Shown: positions 8,549 through 18,329 of the stretch, one piece after another
Layout of the letters: every line of letters starts with the position of its first letter
How positions within the stretch are numbered: the stretch's first letter is position 1
Assembly (NCBI RefSeq): GCF_000705555.1
Contig: NZ_JMQN01000028.1
Coordinates: forward strand, 1-64,000
Source: Marinobacterium lacunae
GTDB taxonomy: Bacteria; Pseudomonadota; Gammaproteobacteria; Pseudomonadales; Balneatricaceae
Length of the DNA: 64,000 nt
Direction: 5' to 3'
Program-made: the position numbers and the translations under genes
Notes under the pieces: model-generated
Database searches by the model: none
Seen by the model: only the letters and a program-made list of their open reading frames with translations
Told to the model about the DNA's origin: nothing

Positions 8549-9640
8549 ATGTCCGGAAACAGTATTGGCAAACTCTTTACCCTGACTACCTTCGGTGAGA
8601 GCCATGGTCCAGCGCTTGGCTGTATTATCGATGGCTGTCCCCCAGGGATAGAGATAAACGAAGCGGAGATTCAGGTTGAACTGGATCGTCGCAAGCCAGG
8701 AACGTCGCGACATACGACTCAACGTCGTGAGGCTGACGAGGTGCGCATTCTTTCCGGTGTATTCGAAGGACGCACGACCGGTACTTCGATCGGAATGCTG
8801 ATTGAGAATACTGATCAGAGGTCAAAGGATTACAGCGATATCAAGGACACCTTCCGTCCGGCTCACGCAGATTACACCTATAGCCAGAAGTACGGCATCC
8901 GGGACTACCGGGGAGGTGGTCGCTCCTCTGCCCGGGAAACGGCGATGCGTGTTGCGGCTGGGGCAGTTGCGAAAAAGGTCTTGGCCAAATTTGGTGTTCA
9001 GGTTCGAGGGTATCTGTCACAGTTGGGGCCAGTTAAAATCGAGCCTTCCCGTTTCGACTGGAATCAGGTCAATCAAAATCCCTTCTTCTCCCCGGATGTT
9101 CAGGCGGTAACCGAGATGGAGGCCTATATGGATGCCCTTCGTAAAGAGGGTAACTCCATTGGTGCACGTATCAACGTGGTGGCCTCAGGTGTCCCTGTGG
9201 GGCTGGGCGAGCCGATCTTTGATCGCCTCGATGCTGAGCTGGCTCACGCCCTTATGAGTATCAATGCGGTCAAAGGGGTCGAGATCGGCGATGGTTTCGC
9301 TGTTATTGAGCAGAAAGGCACTGAACATCGTGATGAAATGACGCCGCAGGGCTTTTTGTCGAACCATGCTGGCGGCATTCTGGGTGGAATATCCAGCGGT
9401 CAGGATATCGTCGCCAGCATCGCGCTCAAGCCGACATCCAGTTTGCGACTGCCTGGGCGTAGCATCAATAGCCAGGGGGAGGAGATCGAGGTTGTAACCA
9501 AAGGCCGGCATGATCCTTGTGTAGGTATACGCGCAACCCCGATCGCTGAAGCGATGGTGGCGATCGTTCTGCTGGACCATCTGCTGCGCGATCGCGCCCA
9601 GAATGCGGATGTCGAAGATAGAATACCGGTTCTGCGCTAA
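8549..9640 (+). CDS. aroC: Chorismate synthase
   Basis: Catalyses the last step of the shikimate pathway, converting EPSP to chorismate with reduced FMN as cofactor. The N-terminal signature [18 protein letters not shown], the [12 protein letters not shown] segment and KPTSSL / [12 protein letters not shown] near the C-terminus are all present, and the length of 363 is normal. It lies 38 bases after prmB and is likely on the same transcript. Confidence 0.98.
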   Translation: MSGNSIGKLFTLTTFGESHGPALGCIIDGCPPGIEINEAEIQVELDRRKPGTSRHTTQRREADEVRILSGVFEGRTTGTSIGMLIENTDQRSKDYSDIKDTFRPAHADYTYSQKYGIRDYRGGGRSSARETAMRVAAGAVAKKVLAKFGVQVRGYLSQLGPVKIEPSRFDWNQVNQNPFFSPDVQAVTEMEAYMDALRKEGNSIGARINVVASGVPVGLGEPIFDRLDAELAHALMSINAVKGVEIGDGFAVIEQKGTEHRDEMTPQGFLSNHAGGILGGISSGQDIVASIALKPTSSLRLPGRSINSQGEEIEVVTKGRHDPCVGIRATPIAEAMVAIVLLDHLLRDRAQNADVEDRIPVLR

Positions 9641-9695
9641 GGCTTGATGCTTGGCCTGCCGAGCGAACTGTGTTGAAAACCCCGGAGCAACGAGA

Positions 9696-10181
9696 ATGGA
9701 TGATCTGACAGACAAGCCCGATCAGCCGCTATCGAACGGTGATGGCGACTGGCCTGGATACGCCCGGGGTGATGACAGTGCGCGTAAGGACTATTTCATC
9801 GAGCGGGCCGGATATCGCTTTGCCGGTACGCACCTGATCATCGACCTTTTGGGTGCGTCCAACCTTGATGAACTCGAAAGGATGGAACATGCCTTGCGGG
9901 ACTCGGTCCGTGCTGCTGGCGCTACATTACTTCACCTTCATCTACACCACTTCACGCCCAATGGCGGAATATCCGGTGTTGCAGTGCTTGCCGAGTCGCA
10001 TATCAGTGTTCATACCTGGCCAGAGCGTGACTTTGCTGCGTTTGATGTGTTCATGTGTGGCAAAGCTAAGCCGGAACAGACAATCGCGGTGCTTGAGGCA
10101 GCGTTCGAGCCTCGCGAGACGCGAGTTCAGGAGATTCTTCGGGGACGGATAGCGATAGATGACGACGACCACCTTCGTTGA
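9696..10181 (+). CDS. speD: S-adenosylmethionine decarboxylase proenzyme (prokaryotic class)
   Basis: Supplies decarboxylated SAM, the aminopropyl donor for spermidine. The self-cleavage site lies in [13 protein letters not shown]: processing between Glu100 and Ser101 would create the pyruvoyl group. The 162-residue size fits the small SpeD/SpeH class rather than the longer E. coli SpeD, with about 30 extra acidic residues at the N-terminus. ATG at 9696 follows GGAGCAACGAG. Its 3' end overlaps the start of speE by 23 bases, so translational coupling is likely. Confidence 0.94.
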   Translation: MDDLTDKPDQPLSNGDGDWPGYARGDDSARKDYFIERAGYRFAGTHLIIDLLGASNLDELERMEHALRDSVRAAGATLLHLHLHHFTPNGGISGVAVLAESHISVHTWPERDFAAFDVFMCGKAKPEQTIAVLEAAFEPRETRVQEILRGRIAIDDDDHLR

Positions 10182-11016
10182 AAAGCTACATGATGGCTAT
10201 GGGCAGAGTTTCAGTGTCGATGAGATGCTGTTCGAGCACCGGACCGAGCATCAGGAGCTGCTGATTTTTCGCAATGCCACCTTTGGGCGCGTTATGGCGC
10301 TTGACGGGATAGTTCAGACCACTGAGCGCGACGAATTCATCTATCACGAAATGATGACTCATGTGCCGCTGTTGGCCCATGGTCATGTCAAAAGTGTTTT
10401 GATTATCGGCGGTGGTGATGGCGGGATGCTTCGGGAGGTTCTTCGGCATCCGGGTGTAGAGTCGGTCACTCAGGTGGAGATCGATGGCGCGGTAATCGAC
10501 ATGTGTCGGCGATATCTTCCCGGTCACTCCGATGGCGCCTTCGATGACCCGCGCGCCAAGATTGTCATAGCCGATGGCGTCGATTATGTGCGTGACTGTG
10601 ATCAGCAGTATGACCTGATCATCTCCGACTGCACCGACCCTGTTGGGCCGGGAGAGGTGTTGTTTACCAGCGCGTTTTACGAAGGCTGCAAGCGTTGTCT
10701 AAATGCAGGAGGTGTTTTTGTCGCCCAAAATGGCGTTGCATTTCTGCAGCTCGCAGAAGTGGTTACGACGCGTCAAAGGCTATCTCCTTTGTTCGCCGAT
10801 CAGTCTTTTTACTGTGCAGCTGTTCCCACCTACGCCGGTGGTTTGATGACCTTCGCCTGGGCGAGTGACGACCCGTCTCTGCGCCAGATCAGCGTGGATG
10901 AGGTAATGCGGCGTTACGAGGCATCAGGCATTCGCACCCGGTATTACAACCCGCAGATTCACGCAGGGTGTTTTGCGCTGCCGCAGTATATTCTCGATGC
11001 TCTCTCTGATATCTGA
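10159..11016 (+). CDS. speE: Polyamine aminopropyltransferase (spermidine synthase)
   Basis: Transfers the aminopropyl group from decarboxylated SAM to putrescine. Signatures: [39 protein letters not shown] (co-substrate binding), and [15 protein letters not shown] with the catalytic Asp. 285 residues is the usual length. It overlaps speD, so the two enzymes of the step are made together. Confidence 0.96.
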   Translation: MTTTTFVEKLHDGYGQSFSVDEMLFEHRTEHQELLIFRNATFGRVMALDGIVQTTERDEFIYHEMMTHVPLLAHGHVKSVLIIGGGDGGMLREVLRHPGVESVTQVEIDGAVIDMCRRYLPGHSDGAFDDPRAKIVIADGVDYVRDCDQQYDLIISDCTDPVGPGEVLFTSAFYEGCKRCLNAGGVFVAQNGVAFLQLAEVVTTRQRLSPLFADQSFYCAAVPTYAGGLMTFAWASDDPSLRQISVDEVMRRYEASGIRTRYYNPQIHAGCFALPQYILDALSDI

Positions 11017-11031
11017 GTGAGTATGTGACCG

Positions 11032-12210
11032 ATGTGTTCGTCGGCAGTGATTCCCAAAATCCGGTTGTCCGGATTTTATCTTTTCTACTTTGCCTTTCTG
11101 GGTGCGCTGGTGCCTTACTGGAGTCTGTACCTCCAGTCGTTCGGCTTTGGGCCCGAGATGATCGGCATCCTGATGGGAATGCTGCATGCGACGCGTATTG
11201 TTGCGCCGTCACTCTGGGGCTGGTTGGCCGATCTGAGCGGTCGCAGAATGGCAATTGTACGCTTTGGGTCACTATCGGCCTGGTTGATGTTTACGCTGGT
11301 CTTCTGGGCTGACAAAGCCCTCTACATTGGTTTGGTAACGCTGGGCTTCAGCTTTTTCTGGAATGCGATTCTGCCTCAATTTGAGGTCATAACCCTGCGG
11401 TATTTGGGTGAAAATAAGCATGACTACAGCCAGATACGTGTTTGGGGCTCGGTCGGTTTTATAGCCTCAGTAGCCGGTACAGGGTATCTGATGGACCTGC
11501 TGCCAATTCGCATGCTTCCTTGGGTTTTGTTGGTTCTACTGGTCTTGATCTGGTTAAACACCCTGACGGTATCACAGAATAGGTCAACTGAAGATGGCGG
11601 TGTCAGGGAGGATGACGTGTCTTTTCTGCCGCTTGTGAGGCGCCCTCAGGTTGTGGCCTTTTTCGTGGTCTGCTTCTTGATTCAGTTTGGCCATGGTCCT
11701 TATTACAGCTTCTTCAGCCCGATGCTTGAGCAATTGGATTACAGCCGTGGCGTGATCGGTATGTTGTGGGCATTGGGTGTGTTGGCTGAAGTCGTCTTGT
11801 TTGTCTTCATGCGAAAGGTGCTTGAGAACTGGTCTTTGCGACATATCATGCTGGTCAGCCTATGGCTTAGCGTGTTGCGTTGGGTTGTGACTGCGTTATT
11901 CCCCGCCTATCTTGTGCCGCTTGCGTTGGCTCAGTTGCTGCACGCTGCCAGTTTTGGGGCGCTGCACATCGTAGGTATTGCGCTGGTGCAGCACTATTTT
12001 CCGCCCAGTACCCAGGGGCGCGGCCAGGCGCTTTTTTCGAGCCTGGGTTTTGGTGCGGGGGGGCTGATTGGGTCGGTTGTTGCGGGTTGGATATGGCAGC
12101 AGGGTGGTGGATTGCCGGCTTTCGCGACATCGGCACTGGCCTGTATTGTCGCTATAGTGTTGGCAACGATATGGATACACCCGGAAAATGTGCAGCAAAA
12201 TTACGCTTGA
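11032..12210 (+). CDS. MFS transporter of the HcaT / nucleoside-symporter-like group
   Basis: 392 residues with about 12 hydrophobic helices and the intracellular motif WGWLADLSGRR between helices 2 and 3. The start (YFAFLGALVPYWSLYL) and the VWGSVGFIASVAG segment resemble the MFS_1-like branch containing E. coli HcaT. The substrate cannot be read from the sequence; linkage to speDE or to the PHA genes is only positional. It starts 15 bases after speE and may be read from the same transcript. Confidence 0.85.
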   Translation: MCSSAVIPKIRLSGFYLFYFAFLGALVPYWSLYLQSFGFGPEMIGILMGMLHATRIVAPSLWGWLADLSGRRMAIVRFGSLSAWLMFTLVFWADKALYIGLVTLGFSFFWNAILPQFEVITLRYLGENKHDYSQIRVWGSVGFIASVAGTGYLMDLLPIRMLPWVLLVLLVLIWLNTLTVSQNRSTEDGGVREDDVSFLPLVRRPQVVAFFVVCFLIQFGHGPYYSFFSPMLEQLDYSRGVIGMLWALGVLAEVVLFVFMRKVLENWSLRHIMLVSLWLSVLRWVVTALFPAYLVPLALAQLLHAASFGALHIVGIALVQHYFPPSTQGRGQALFSSLGFGAGGLIGSVVAGWIWQQGGGLPAFATSALACIVAIVLATIWIHPENVQQNYA

Positions 12211-12296
12211 CGCTGTAAGCTGCCAAGGGTCTTATACTATTATTCAAATAGTTAGCTGATCAGTCTGTATTGGCTTCGGGTAAAGCGGAGTTTGGT

Positions 12297-12551
12297 ATGA
12301 AATTCACGATCAATATCGACATGACCCCGGAGGAGTTGCGCAGAGCGTTGGGCCTGCCCGATGTTGCGGCTCTGCAGGATGAGATGATCAGCCGCATTCG
12401 TGAGCAGATGGATGCCGGTGCGGAAGGGTATGATCCACTGACGTTGCTAAAGCCTTACCTGAGCCAGAGTGTCGGTTCGATGGAGGCGTTTCAGAAAATG
12501 TTATTCACTATGATGAGTCAGTACGGTCGCAATGATGATCGCAAAGGCTGA
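12297..12551 (+). CDS. Small conserved protein upstream of phaR (DUF6489-like)
   Basis: 84 residues, starting MKFTINIDMTPEELRRALGLPD and followed by amphipathic helices rich in Met and Gln. The start resembles, from memory, the family named DUF6489; no function is known to me. ATG at 12297 is preceded by GCGGAG at six bases. It lies just before phaR and near the PHA synthase genes, so a role at the PHA granule or in PHA control is a reasonable but untested guess. Confidence 0.7.
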   Translation: MKFTINIDMTPEELRRALGLPDVAALQDEMISRIREQMDAGAEGYDPLTLLKPYLSQSVGSMEAFQKMLFTMMSQYGRNDDRKG

Positions 12552-12577
12552 TCCAGTTTGAGGTAGAAAGCGAGCCA

Positions 12578-13081
12578 ATGAAGGAGACAGACGTGCGTAT
12601 CCTTAGGAAGTATACCAACCGCCGGCTGTATGATACCTCTCGCAGCTGTTACGTAACGCTTGAGGATGTTAAACAACTTGTCCTCAATGGTGAGCAGTTC
12701 CAGGTTCAGGACTCGAAAACCGGAAACGATCTAACCCGAAATATCCTGTTGCAGATTATCAGTGAGCAGGAAGCGGAAGGTCATGGCACGCTTCTGACCA
12801 ATCAGGTGTTGCAGCAACTGATCCGTTTTTATGGTGACAGCATGCAGGGCATGATGAGCCAGTATCTCGAACAGAGCATCGCGGCTTTTCTGGAGCACCA
12901 GGATCGCATCCGCGAGCAGATGCAGACCATGATCGGGGCCGCCAATCCGCTGACGATGATGAACCGCATCGCTGATCAGAACATGGCGGTATGGAATATG
13001 TTCTCGCCGCGCGCAGAAGAATCCAAGGGTGAGTCGGATAAGGGCGATGATGTGTCGGGTGACGAGACTAAAAAGGGTTGA
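12578..13081 (+). CDS. phaR: Polyhydroxyalkanoate synthesis repressor PhaR
   Basis: 167 residues. The N-terminal 60 residues form the PHB/PHA accumulation regulator DNA-binding domain (ILRKYTNRRLYDTSRSCYVT, then VQDSKTGNDLTRNILLQII). The middle is helical and Gln/Met-rich, as in granule-associated PhaR proteins, and the tail is acidic. PhaR proteins repress phasin and PHA genes and are released by binding to PHA granules. It converges on phaC with only three bases between their stops. Confidence 0.92.
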   Translation: MKETDVRILRKYTNRRLYDTSRSCYVTLEDVKQLVLNGEQFQVQDSKTGNDLTRNILLQIISEQEAEGHGTLLTNQVLQQLIRFYGDSMQGMMSQYLEQSIAAFLEHQDRIREQMQTMIGAANPLTMMNRIADQNMAVWNMFSPRAEESKGESDKGDDVSGDETKKG

Positions 13082-13084
13082 GGG

Positions 13085-14149
13085 CTAGTCGCGGGCTTTC
13101 AGCCAGTTAGCGATGCCGCTCGGTACCTGTTTCAAGCCTTTGCTGCTCACAAACACGCCTATATGGCCGGCCTGAACGCAAAGCTCTCTATAGTCTGGGC
13201 TCGTGGTTGCTTTTGCCAGAGCCCGTGACGAAGAGGGGGGGACCAAGTGGTCATGCGCGCCTATTATGTTCAGTATTGGCTGATTAATCGCTTTTAAATC
13301 AACGCGTTTTTCGCCAATCATTACGTCGCCCTTGAGCAATAGATTGCGCTGGAAAAATTGCTGGATGAAGTTGCGGAACGCCTCGCCGGCCTGATCTGGC
13401 CCATCATTGATCCACTGTTCCATTCTCAGAAAATTGAGCGCTTTGTCTCGATCGCTCAATTGAGCGGCCAGGCCAAGATTTTTCTGAACACCCAGGCGCA
13501 TGGGCATTAGGGAATTGTATGTGTCGTTGAGCAGTTCGCCCGGTATGTTGCCATAGGTGCGTACTGCCAGGTCCGCATCCACCTTCATTGCAAGGTGGCT
13601 AAGTGTGAAATCCTGGGTGTGAAAGTCGACCGGCGTGACCATCGTTATTAGGTTGCGAATGCGTTCCGGATGCAGCGCCGTATAGCAGAGACTGAACGTT
13701 CCGCCCTGGCAGATTCCCAGCAGGTTAACGTGTTCGCTCCCCGCATGTTGGCTGCAGGCACTTACGCAGCTATCGATGTAGTCCTCGATGTAATCGTCAA
13801 GATCGAGATAACGATCGCCTTCGTCCGGATAGCCCCAGTCGATAAGGTAAACCGGAACGCCTTCCCGGGTGAGTGACGCAATAAGTGACCTGTCCGGTTG
13901 CAGGTCCGCTATATAGGGGCGGTTCACCAGAGCGTAGCAAATCAGTAATGGCGTTTTGAGCGGCTGCTCGGATTGCGGGGCATAATAGAAAAGCCGGGTT
14001 TTATCGTTTCTGAATATCTCTGTACGTGGGGTTACGCCCACCTCGACATCGCCAATGGTTTTCAGCGTTTCATAGCTTTGCTGCAGGTGCTCGTTAAAGC
14101 GTGCTACTTCTTCCCGGATCTGCGTCGGTTCCAGTTTCAAGCCTTTCAT
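13085..14149 (-). CDS. phaC: Class III polyhydroxyalkanoate synthase subunit PhaC
   Basis: Catalytic subunit that polymerises hydroxyacyl-CoA into PHA. The lipase-like box GICQGG has the nucleophilic Cys147 in place of Ser; Asp300 (GAHDHLVP) and His329 (QAGHIGVFVS) complete the triad. The length of 354 residues and the partner phaE identify class III rather than the longer class I/II enzymes. Its ATG overlaps the phaE stop (ATGA), so the subunits are coupled in translation. Confidence 0.95.
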   Translation of the reverse strand: MKGLKLEPTQIREEVARFNEHLQQSYETLKTIGDVEVGVTPRTEIFRNDKTRLFYYAPQSEQPLKTPLLICYALVNRPYIADLQPDRSLIASLTREGVPVYLIDWGYPDEGDRYLDLDDYIEDYIDSCVSACSQHAGSEHVNLLGICQGGTFSLCYTALHPERIRNLITMVTPVDFHTQDFTLSHLAMKVDADLAVRTYGNIPGELLNDTYNSLMPMRLGVQKNLGLAAQLSDRDKALNFLRMEQWINDGPDQAGEAFRNFIQQFFQRNLLLKGDVMIGEKRVDLKAINQPILNIIGAHDHLVPPSSSRALAKATTSPDYRELCVQAGHIGVFVSSKGLKQVPSGIANWLKARD

Positions 14150-15084
14150 GCGCCGCCTTTTCGTCTGGTTTGCCGCGGTGCTCTCGCCGTCTTGAGTTGA
14201 GCGACCTCTTCGCGAAGTGCATTCAAGGCGCTTAGGTCTCGGCGCAGCTGCTTTATCTCGCGTCGTTGTTCGTTAAGGCGCTGGTAAATCAAATCCAGCT
14301 GCGAAGCATTGGGAATGCCAAATTGCTGCAGTTGGGTGTTGCGGAGATTCTGCAGGAAAAGCCTCAGTGCCATCACCGCATTACTGATGCGACCATGTGC
14401 GTTGCGGTATTCGTCAGTCGCTATCTGTTCGCCATAACTGCTTTCGTAGGCGTCCACCCAGAGATCGTGTAGTTGGCCGAGCGACGACACTGGCGGGTTT
14501 GACAGTTCGATCTGCTTGAGAAAGGCAGATGTTGCGCCTGAGTTGATCTCGGCATAATGCGCCGAATAGTCCCGCAACGCCTGTTCGTACTCGATCAGCA
14601 TGTCGACGCCGTCCTTAAGCTGGCGCTGTAAGCTGTGCTGAAGCCCGAGCTGAGAGGGTGTGTTTAACAGGCTCTTCAGCCCGTGAATAAACGGGTTATC
14701 GAGTAGAAGATCATCCTGAAAACTGTGTGTGCGAAACAGTGCGCCAAGCTGTTCCGGCAGTTGCCAGCGTTTTAGCACCCACTCTTGTGTAAGCTGGCGC
14801 AGATGGCTTTGGAATTGATTCATCAATGCGCTGGCCTCGGTGTGAGAGCCGTTCTGTTCCATCTGGGCGATGAGTTGCTCGCCAAAGCGTGCGAACTCCA
14901 GCGATTGCTGGGTGAGCAGGGCCAGCAGCTCCGCGTGTTGCGGCGGGAGCTGGGTATCCGTCGGCGTATTCTCCTGCAGGAATGGCCACCAGGGCGGGTA
15001 GGGGGCGTTGTCTGAGGTCGTGCCGGTGCTGTTCTCCAGATGCGCAATCCACTGCTGCATCATCTTCAGCAGATCATCTGCCAC
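14146..15084 (-). CDS. phaE: Class III polyhydroxyalkanoate synthase subunit PhaE
   Basis: 312 residues, mostly helical, with no lipase box, ending in a coiled-coil segment (RLNEQRREIKQLRRDLSALN) and a basic tail. PhaE is the accessory subunit that activates PhaC in class III synthases. The start is GTG, with GGAG six bases upstream. The assignment follows from its position immediately before a class III phaC and from the typical low-complexity helical composition. Confidence 0.9.
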   Translation of the reverse strand: MADDLLKMMQQWIAHLENSTGTTSDNAPYPPWWPFLQENTPTDTQLPPQHAELLALLTQQSLEFARFGEQLIAQMEQNGSHTEASALMNQFQSHLRQLTQEWVLKRWQLPEQLGALFRTHSFQDDLLLDNPFIHGLKSLLNTPSQLGLQHSLQRQLKDGVDMLIEYEQALRDYSAHYAEINSGATSAFLKQIELSNPPVSSLGQLHDLWVDAYESSYGEQIATDEYRNAHGRISNAVMALRLFLQNLRNTQLQQFGIPNASQLDLIYQRLNEQRREIKQLRRDLSALNALREEVAQLKTARAPRQTRRKGGA

Positions 15085-15184
15085 AACCGTCTCCGTGTGC
15101 TGGGGTTTTATGTGGCGATATTAACGTGCCGTGCATGACGAATGCCAGCACGAAGCCACCAGGTTACTCTGTTGCGGTGGGCAA

Positions 15185-16090
15185 TCAGGCGTGTTTTGGT
15201 CCTGTGTCGCGGCTTTTTCTCAGCATCGTCACCAGCTCGCGCGCGGCATTGGTCAGCGTGCGGTCCCGGTGATAAATCAAACCCAGTGGCCGGTGGATTG
15301 GATCGTTGGATATCGGCAGGCAGGTCAGTCCGCTGTCGATCATGGTCTCCGGAAGCAGGCTCCAGCCAAGTCCAATCTGCACCATCATTCGGATCGTATC
15401 GAGGTAGTTGGTGCTCATGCCGAGATTGAGTTCCAGTCCCTGTTTTGCAAGCTGTTCACGTACCAGTTGGTGGGTGAAGGTGTTGGGCGCCGGCAGAAGT
15501 GCAGGGTAGCGGCTCAGTGCATTCAAATCGGGCGCTGTCAGCTGGGCCAGGGGGTGATCGCAGGCAACCACGTATTGCAGGGAATCCACCCAGAGCGTCT
15601 CGCTGTGTATGCGTGAATCAGCCTCGGGAGCCAGTGTTATCAGCGCTAATTCGAGATCACCCTTGAGTACGCTGTCATATGCAATCTCCGATTCATCGAA
15701 GCGCAGGTCAAACTCTACCTGAGGGTAGCGCTGAGCATACAGGCGCAGTATCGGGGGAAGACGGTGAAGGCTTATATGATGACTGGCGGCCACCGAGAGT
15801 TTGCCGCTGACATTACCTTCGAGATTTTGCAGCGAACGCGCCGCATCTTCGAGGGCGTGGAGAATATTCCGCGCCTGAGGCAGCAGCGTGCGTCCCGCTT
15901 CGGTTGGTGTGATCTGGCGTCCAATGCGGTCGAACAGCCGGGTATCCAGTTGCATTTCAAGCTGTGCTACCCGCTTACTGATTGCCGACTGGGTTAGGTA
16001 TAGCTGCTCTGCCGCCTGTGAGAAGGAACCGGTTTCCGATACGCGGACAAAGGCCAGCAGGCTGGCGGTATCCATTTGGGGGTGAATCAT
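15185..16090 (-). CDS. LysR-family transcriptional regulator
   Basis: The N-terminal winged helix-turn-helix is canonical (LLAFVRVSETGSFSQAAEQL, then YLTQSAISKRVAQLE), followed by a substrate-binding domain. It is divergent from leuC, as a LysR gene is in Pseudomonas, so control of leucine synthesis or of its own promoter is likely. I took the ATG at 16088-16090; the frame remains open to 16186, where added residues would run into the regulatory region, and an ATG at 16075 is the other option. The effector is unknown. Confidence 0.9.
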   Translation of the reverse strand: MIHPQMDTASLLAFVRVSETGSFSQAAEQLYLTQSAISKRVAQLEMQLDTRLFDRIGRQITPTEAGRTLLPQARNILHALEDAARSLQNLEGNVSGKLSVAASHHISLHRLPPILRLYAQRYPQVEFDLRFDESEIAYDSVLKGDLELALITLAPEADSRIHSETLWVDSLQYVVACDHPLAQLTAPDLNALSRYPALLPAPNTFTHQLVREQLAKQGLELNLGMSTNYLDTIRMMVQIGLGWSLLPETMIDSGLTCLPISNDPIHRPLGLIYHRDRTLTNAARELVTMLRKSRDTGPKHA

Positions 16091-16108
16091 CTTTTGGGTC
16101 GTCCATGT

Positions 16109-16138
16109 ATTCTTATATGGAATGCATTTTAGGAAAAT
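16109..16138. promoter_or_regulatory. Candidate LysR operator between the regulator gene and leuC
   Basis: Two inverted repeats lie side by side: ATTC-N7-GAAT at 16109-16123, which contains the LysR T-N11-A pattern, and ATTTT-AGG-AAAAT at 16126-16138. They sit just upstream of the proposed leuC promoter in the 128-bp divergent gap. Binding is inferred from position and symmetry. Confidence 0.45.
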
Positions 16139-16145
16139 AATGAAT

Positions 16146-16174
16146 TTGTGTCTTTCGAGCAACTGCTCTAGGAT
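16146..16174 (+). promoter_or_regulatory. Candidate sigma-70 promoter for leuCDB
   Basis: TTGTGT and TAGGAT are separated by 17 bases. The likely start point is near 16181, giving a leader of about 40 bases before leuC. The weak -35 fits an activator-dependent promoter next to the LysR-type repeats. Confidence 0.4.
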
Positions 16175-16218
16175 CGCTTCATCCAACAGGTACTTAATAC
16201 AAGCACGGGGACACGCTG

Positions 16219-17640
16219 ATGGCTGGTAAAACCCTCTACGACAAACTCTGGGAAGCCCATTTGGTGCGCCAGAATGAAGATGGCAGTTCGCTGATCTACA
16301 TCGATCGTCAGATTCTGCATGAAGTCACGTCGCCGCAGGCGTTTGAGGGGCTGCGTCTGGCGGGCCGAAAACCGTGGCGTATTGATGCCAACCTGGCGAC
16401 TCCCGATCATAACGTGCCCACAACCGAGCGTGCCGGCGGTGTCGATGAGATCGTTGATCCGGTTTCCCGTATTCAGGTCAAGACACTCGATTCGAATTGC
16501 GATGACTTCGGCATTGTCGAGTTCAAAATGAACGACAACCGTCAGGGGATCGTTCACGTTGTGGGGCCGGAGCAGGGCATGACCTTGCCGGGCTCAACAG
16601 TGGTCTGCGGTGACTCTCATACATCCACTCACGGAGCCTTTGGTGCGCTGGCGCATGGTATCGGCACCTCGGAAGTTGAGCATGTGCTTGCCACCCAGTG
16701 TCTGATTGCAAAGAAAATGAAGAACATGCTCGTGAGTGTTGATGGCGAGCTGGGGGCCGGTGTGACCGCGAAAGACGTGGTGCTGCACATTATCGGTGTA
16801 ATAGGCACCGCTGGCGGTACTGGTTGCGCGATCGAATTTGGCGGTTCCGCCATTCGCAGCCTCTCTGTCGAAGGTCGTATGACGATCTGCAACATGGCGA
16901 TTGAAGCCGGTGCGCGAGTGGGGCTGGTCGCGGTTGATGACAAAACGATCGAATACTTCAAGGGGCGTCCGTTCTCGCCTCAGGGAGAGCTGTTCGACAA
17001 GGCCGCTCAGGCGTGGAAAGAGCTGGTTTCAGATGCTGACGCCCAGTTTGATCGCGTAGTCGAGATTCGTGCCGAAGATATCAAGCCTCAGGTCACTTGG
17101 GGAACGTCGCCGGAGATGGTGGTTGCAGTCGACGGTACTGTGCCGAATCCGGAAAAAGAGTCCGACGCGGTAAAGGCGGATGGTATCCGTCGTGCGCTGA
17201 AGTACATGGGCTTGAATGCAGATCAGAAGATCACCGATATCAAGCTAGATCGCGTGTTCATCGGTTCCTGCACCAACTCGCGTATCGAAGATCTGCGTGC
17301 TGCTGCTGAGGTGGTCAAGGGTCGCAAGGTGGCTTCTACCCTGAAGCAGGCGTTGGTCGTGCCGGGTTCTGGTTTGGTCAAGGCCCAGGCTGAGGCTGAG
17401 GGGCTTGATAAAATCTTTACTGAGGCGGGGCTTGAGTGGCGTGAGCCAGGTTGCTCCATGTGCCTGGCAATGAATCCTGACAAGCTTGGCCCAGGCGAAC
17501 ATTGTGCATCCACCTCTAACCGAAACTTTGAGGGGCGTCAGGGCTTCGGTGGGCGTACTCATCTGGTCAGCCCGGCGATGGCAGCCGCGGCGGCAATCGC
17601 CGGCCACTTTGTCGATGTGCGCGATATGATGAGCCAGTAA
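16219..17640 (+). CDS. leuC: 3-isopropylmalate dehydratase large subunit
   Basis: Aconitase-family [4Fe-4S] enzyme that isomerises 2- to 3-isopropylmalate in leucine synthesis together with LeuD. Cluster-binding cysteines lie in [16 protein letters not shown] and in [11 protein letters not shown], and the substrate region [15 protein letters not shown] is intact. 473 residues is the usual length. leuD begins 13 bases after the stop. Confidence 0.98.
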   Translation: MAGKTLYDKLWEAHLVRQNEDGSSLIYIDRQILHEVTSPQAFEGLRLAGRKPWRIDANLATPDHNVPTTERAGGVDEIVDPVSRIQVKTLDSNCDDFGIVEFKMNDNRQGIVHVVGPEQGMTLPGSTVVCGDSHTSTHGAFGALAHGIGTSEVEHVLATQCLIAKKMKNMLVSVDGELGAGVTAKDVVLHIIGVIGTAGGTGCAIEFGGSAIRSLSVEGRMTICNMAIEAGARVGLVAVDDKTIEYFKGRPFSPQGELFDKAAQAWKELVSDADAQFDRVVEIRAEDIKPQVTWGTSPEMVVAVDGTVPNPEKESDAVKADGIRRALKYMGLNADQKITDIKLDRVFIGSCTNSRIEDLRAAAEVVKGRKVASTLKQALVVPGSGLVKAQAEAEGLDKIFTEAGLEWREPGCSMCLAMNPDKLGPGEHCASTSNRNFEGRQGFGGRTHLVSPAMAAAAAIAGHFVDVRDMMSQ

Positions 17641-17653
17641 CGAGGAGCAGAAG

Positions 17654-18304
17654 ATGAAAAAGTTTACCCAGCATACCGGTATTGCTGCGCCTCTGGATCG
17701 CGCGAACGTCGATACTGACATGATTATCCCGAAACAGTTTTTGAAATCGATCAAGCGTGCCGGTTTTGGTCCCAACTTGTTTGATGAATTGCGCTATATG
17801 GATGAGGGACAGCCTGATCAAGATTGTGCAGGCCGTCCGCTAAATCCCGATTTTGTGCTCAATCAATCTCGCTATGCAGGTGCCAGCGTACTGTTGGCTC
17901 GAGAAAACTTCGGTTGCGGCTCAAGCCGTGAGCATGCGCCTTGGGCGCTGGATGACTATGGTTTCCGCGCCATCATCGCGCCAAGTTTTGCCGATATCTT
18001 TTACAACAACTGTTTCAAAAACGGCCTGCTGCCGATCATCCTGAGTGAAGAGCAGGTCGATCAGCTGTTTAAAGAGGTTGAGGCCTCTGAGGGTTATCAG
18101 ATTGTCGTCGATCTTGAGCGTCAGGTTGTGATCACGCCAGCCGGCGATGAGTTCGCGTTCGAGGTGGATGCATTTCGCAAGCACTGTCTGCTGAACGGGC
18201 TCGATGATATTGGGCTGACGCTGCAACATGCCGACGATATCAAAGCATACGAGAGCCGTCGCCGTCATGAGGCTCCCTGGCTGTTTGACGCTATCCATAA
18301 TTGA
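17654..18304 (+). CDS. leuD: 3-isopropylmalate dehydratase small subunit
   Basis: Partner of LeuC; supplies the swivelling domain that completes the active site. Signatures: [12 protein letters not shown] near the N-terminus and [16 protein letters not shown]. 216 residues fits the family. The ATG is preceded by GAGGAG, and it is placed between leuC and leuB in one operon. Confidence 0.97.
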   Translation: MKKFTQHTGIAAPLDRANVDTDMIIPKQFLKSIKRAGFGPNLFDELRYMDEGQPDQDCAGRPLNPDFVLNQSRYAGASVLLARENFGCGSSREHAPWALDDYGFRAIIAPSFADIFYNNCFKNGLLPIILSEEQVDQLFKEVEASEGYQIVVDLERQVVITPAGDEFAFEVDAFRKHCLLNGLDDIGLTLQHADDIKAYESRRRHEAPWLFDAIHN

Positions 18305-18329
18305 TTGATACAGGATTCAGGACAACACA

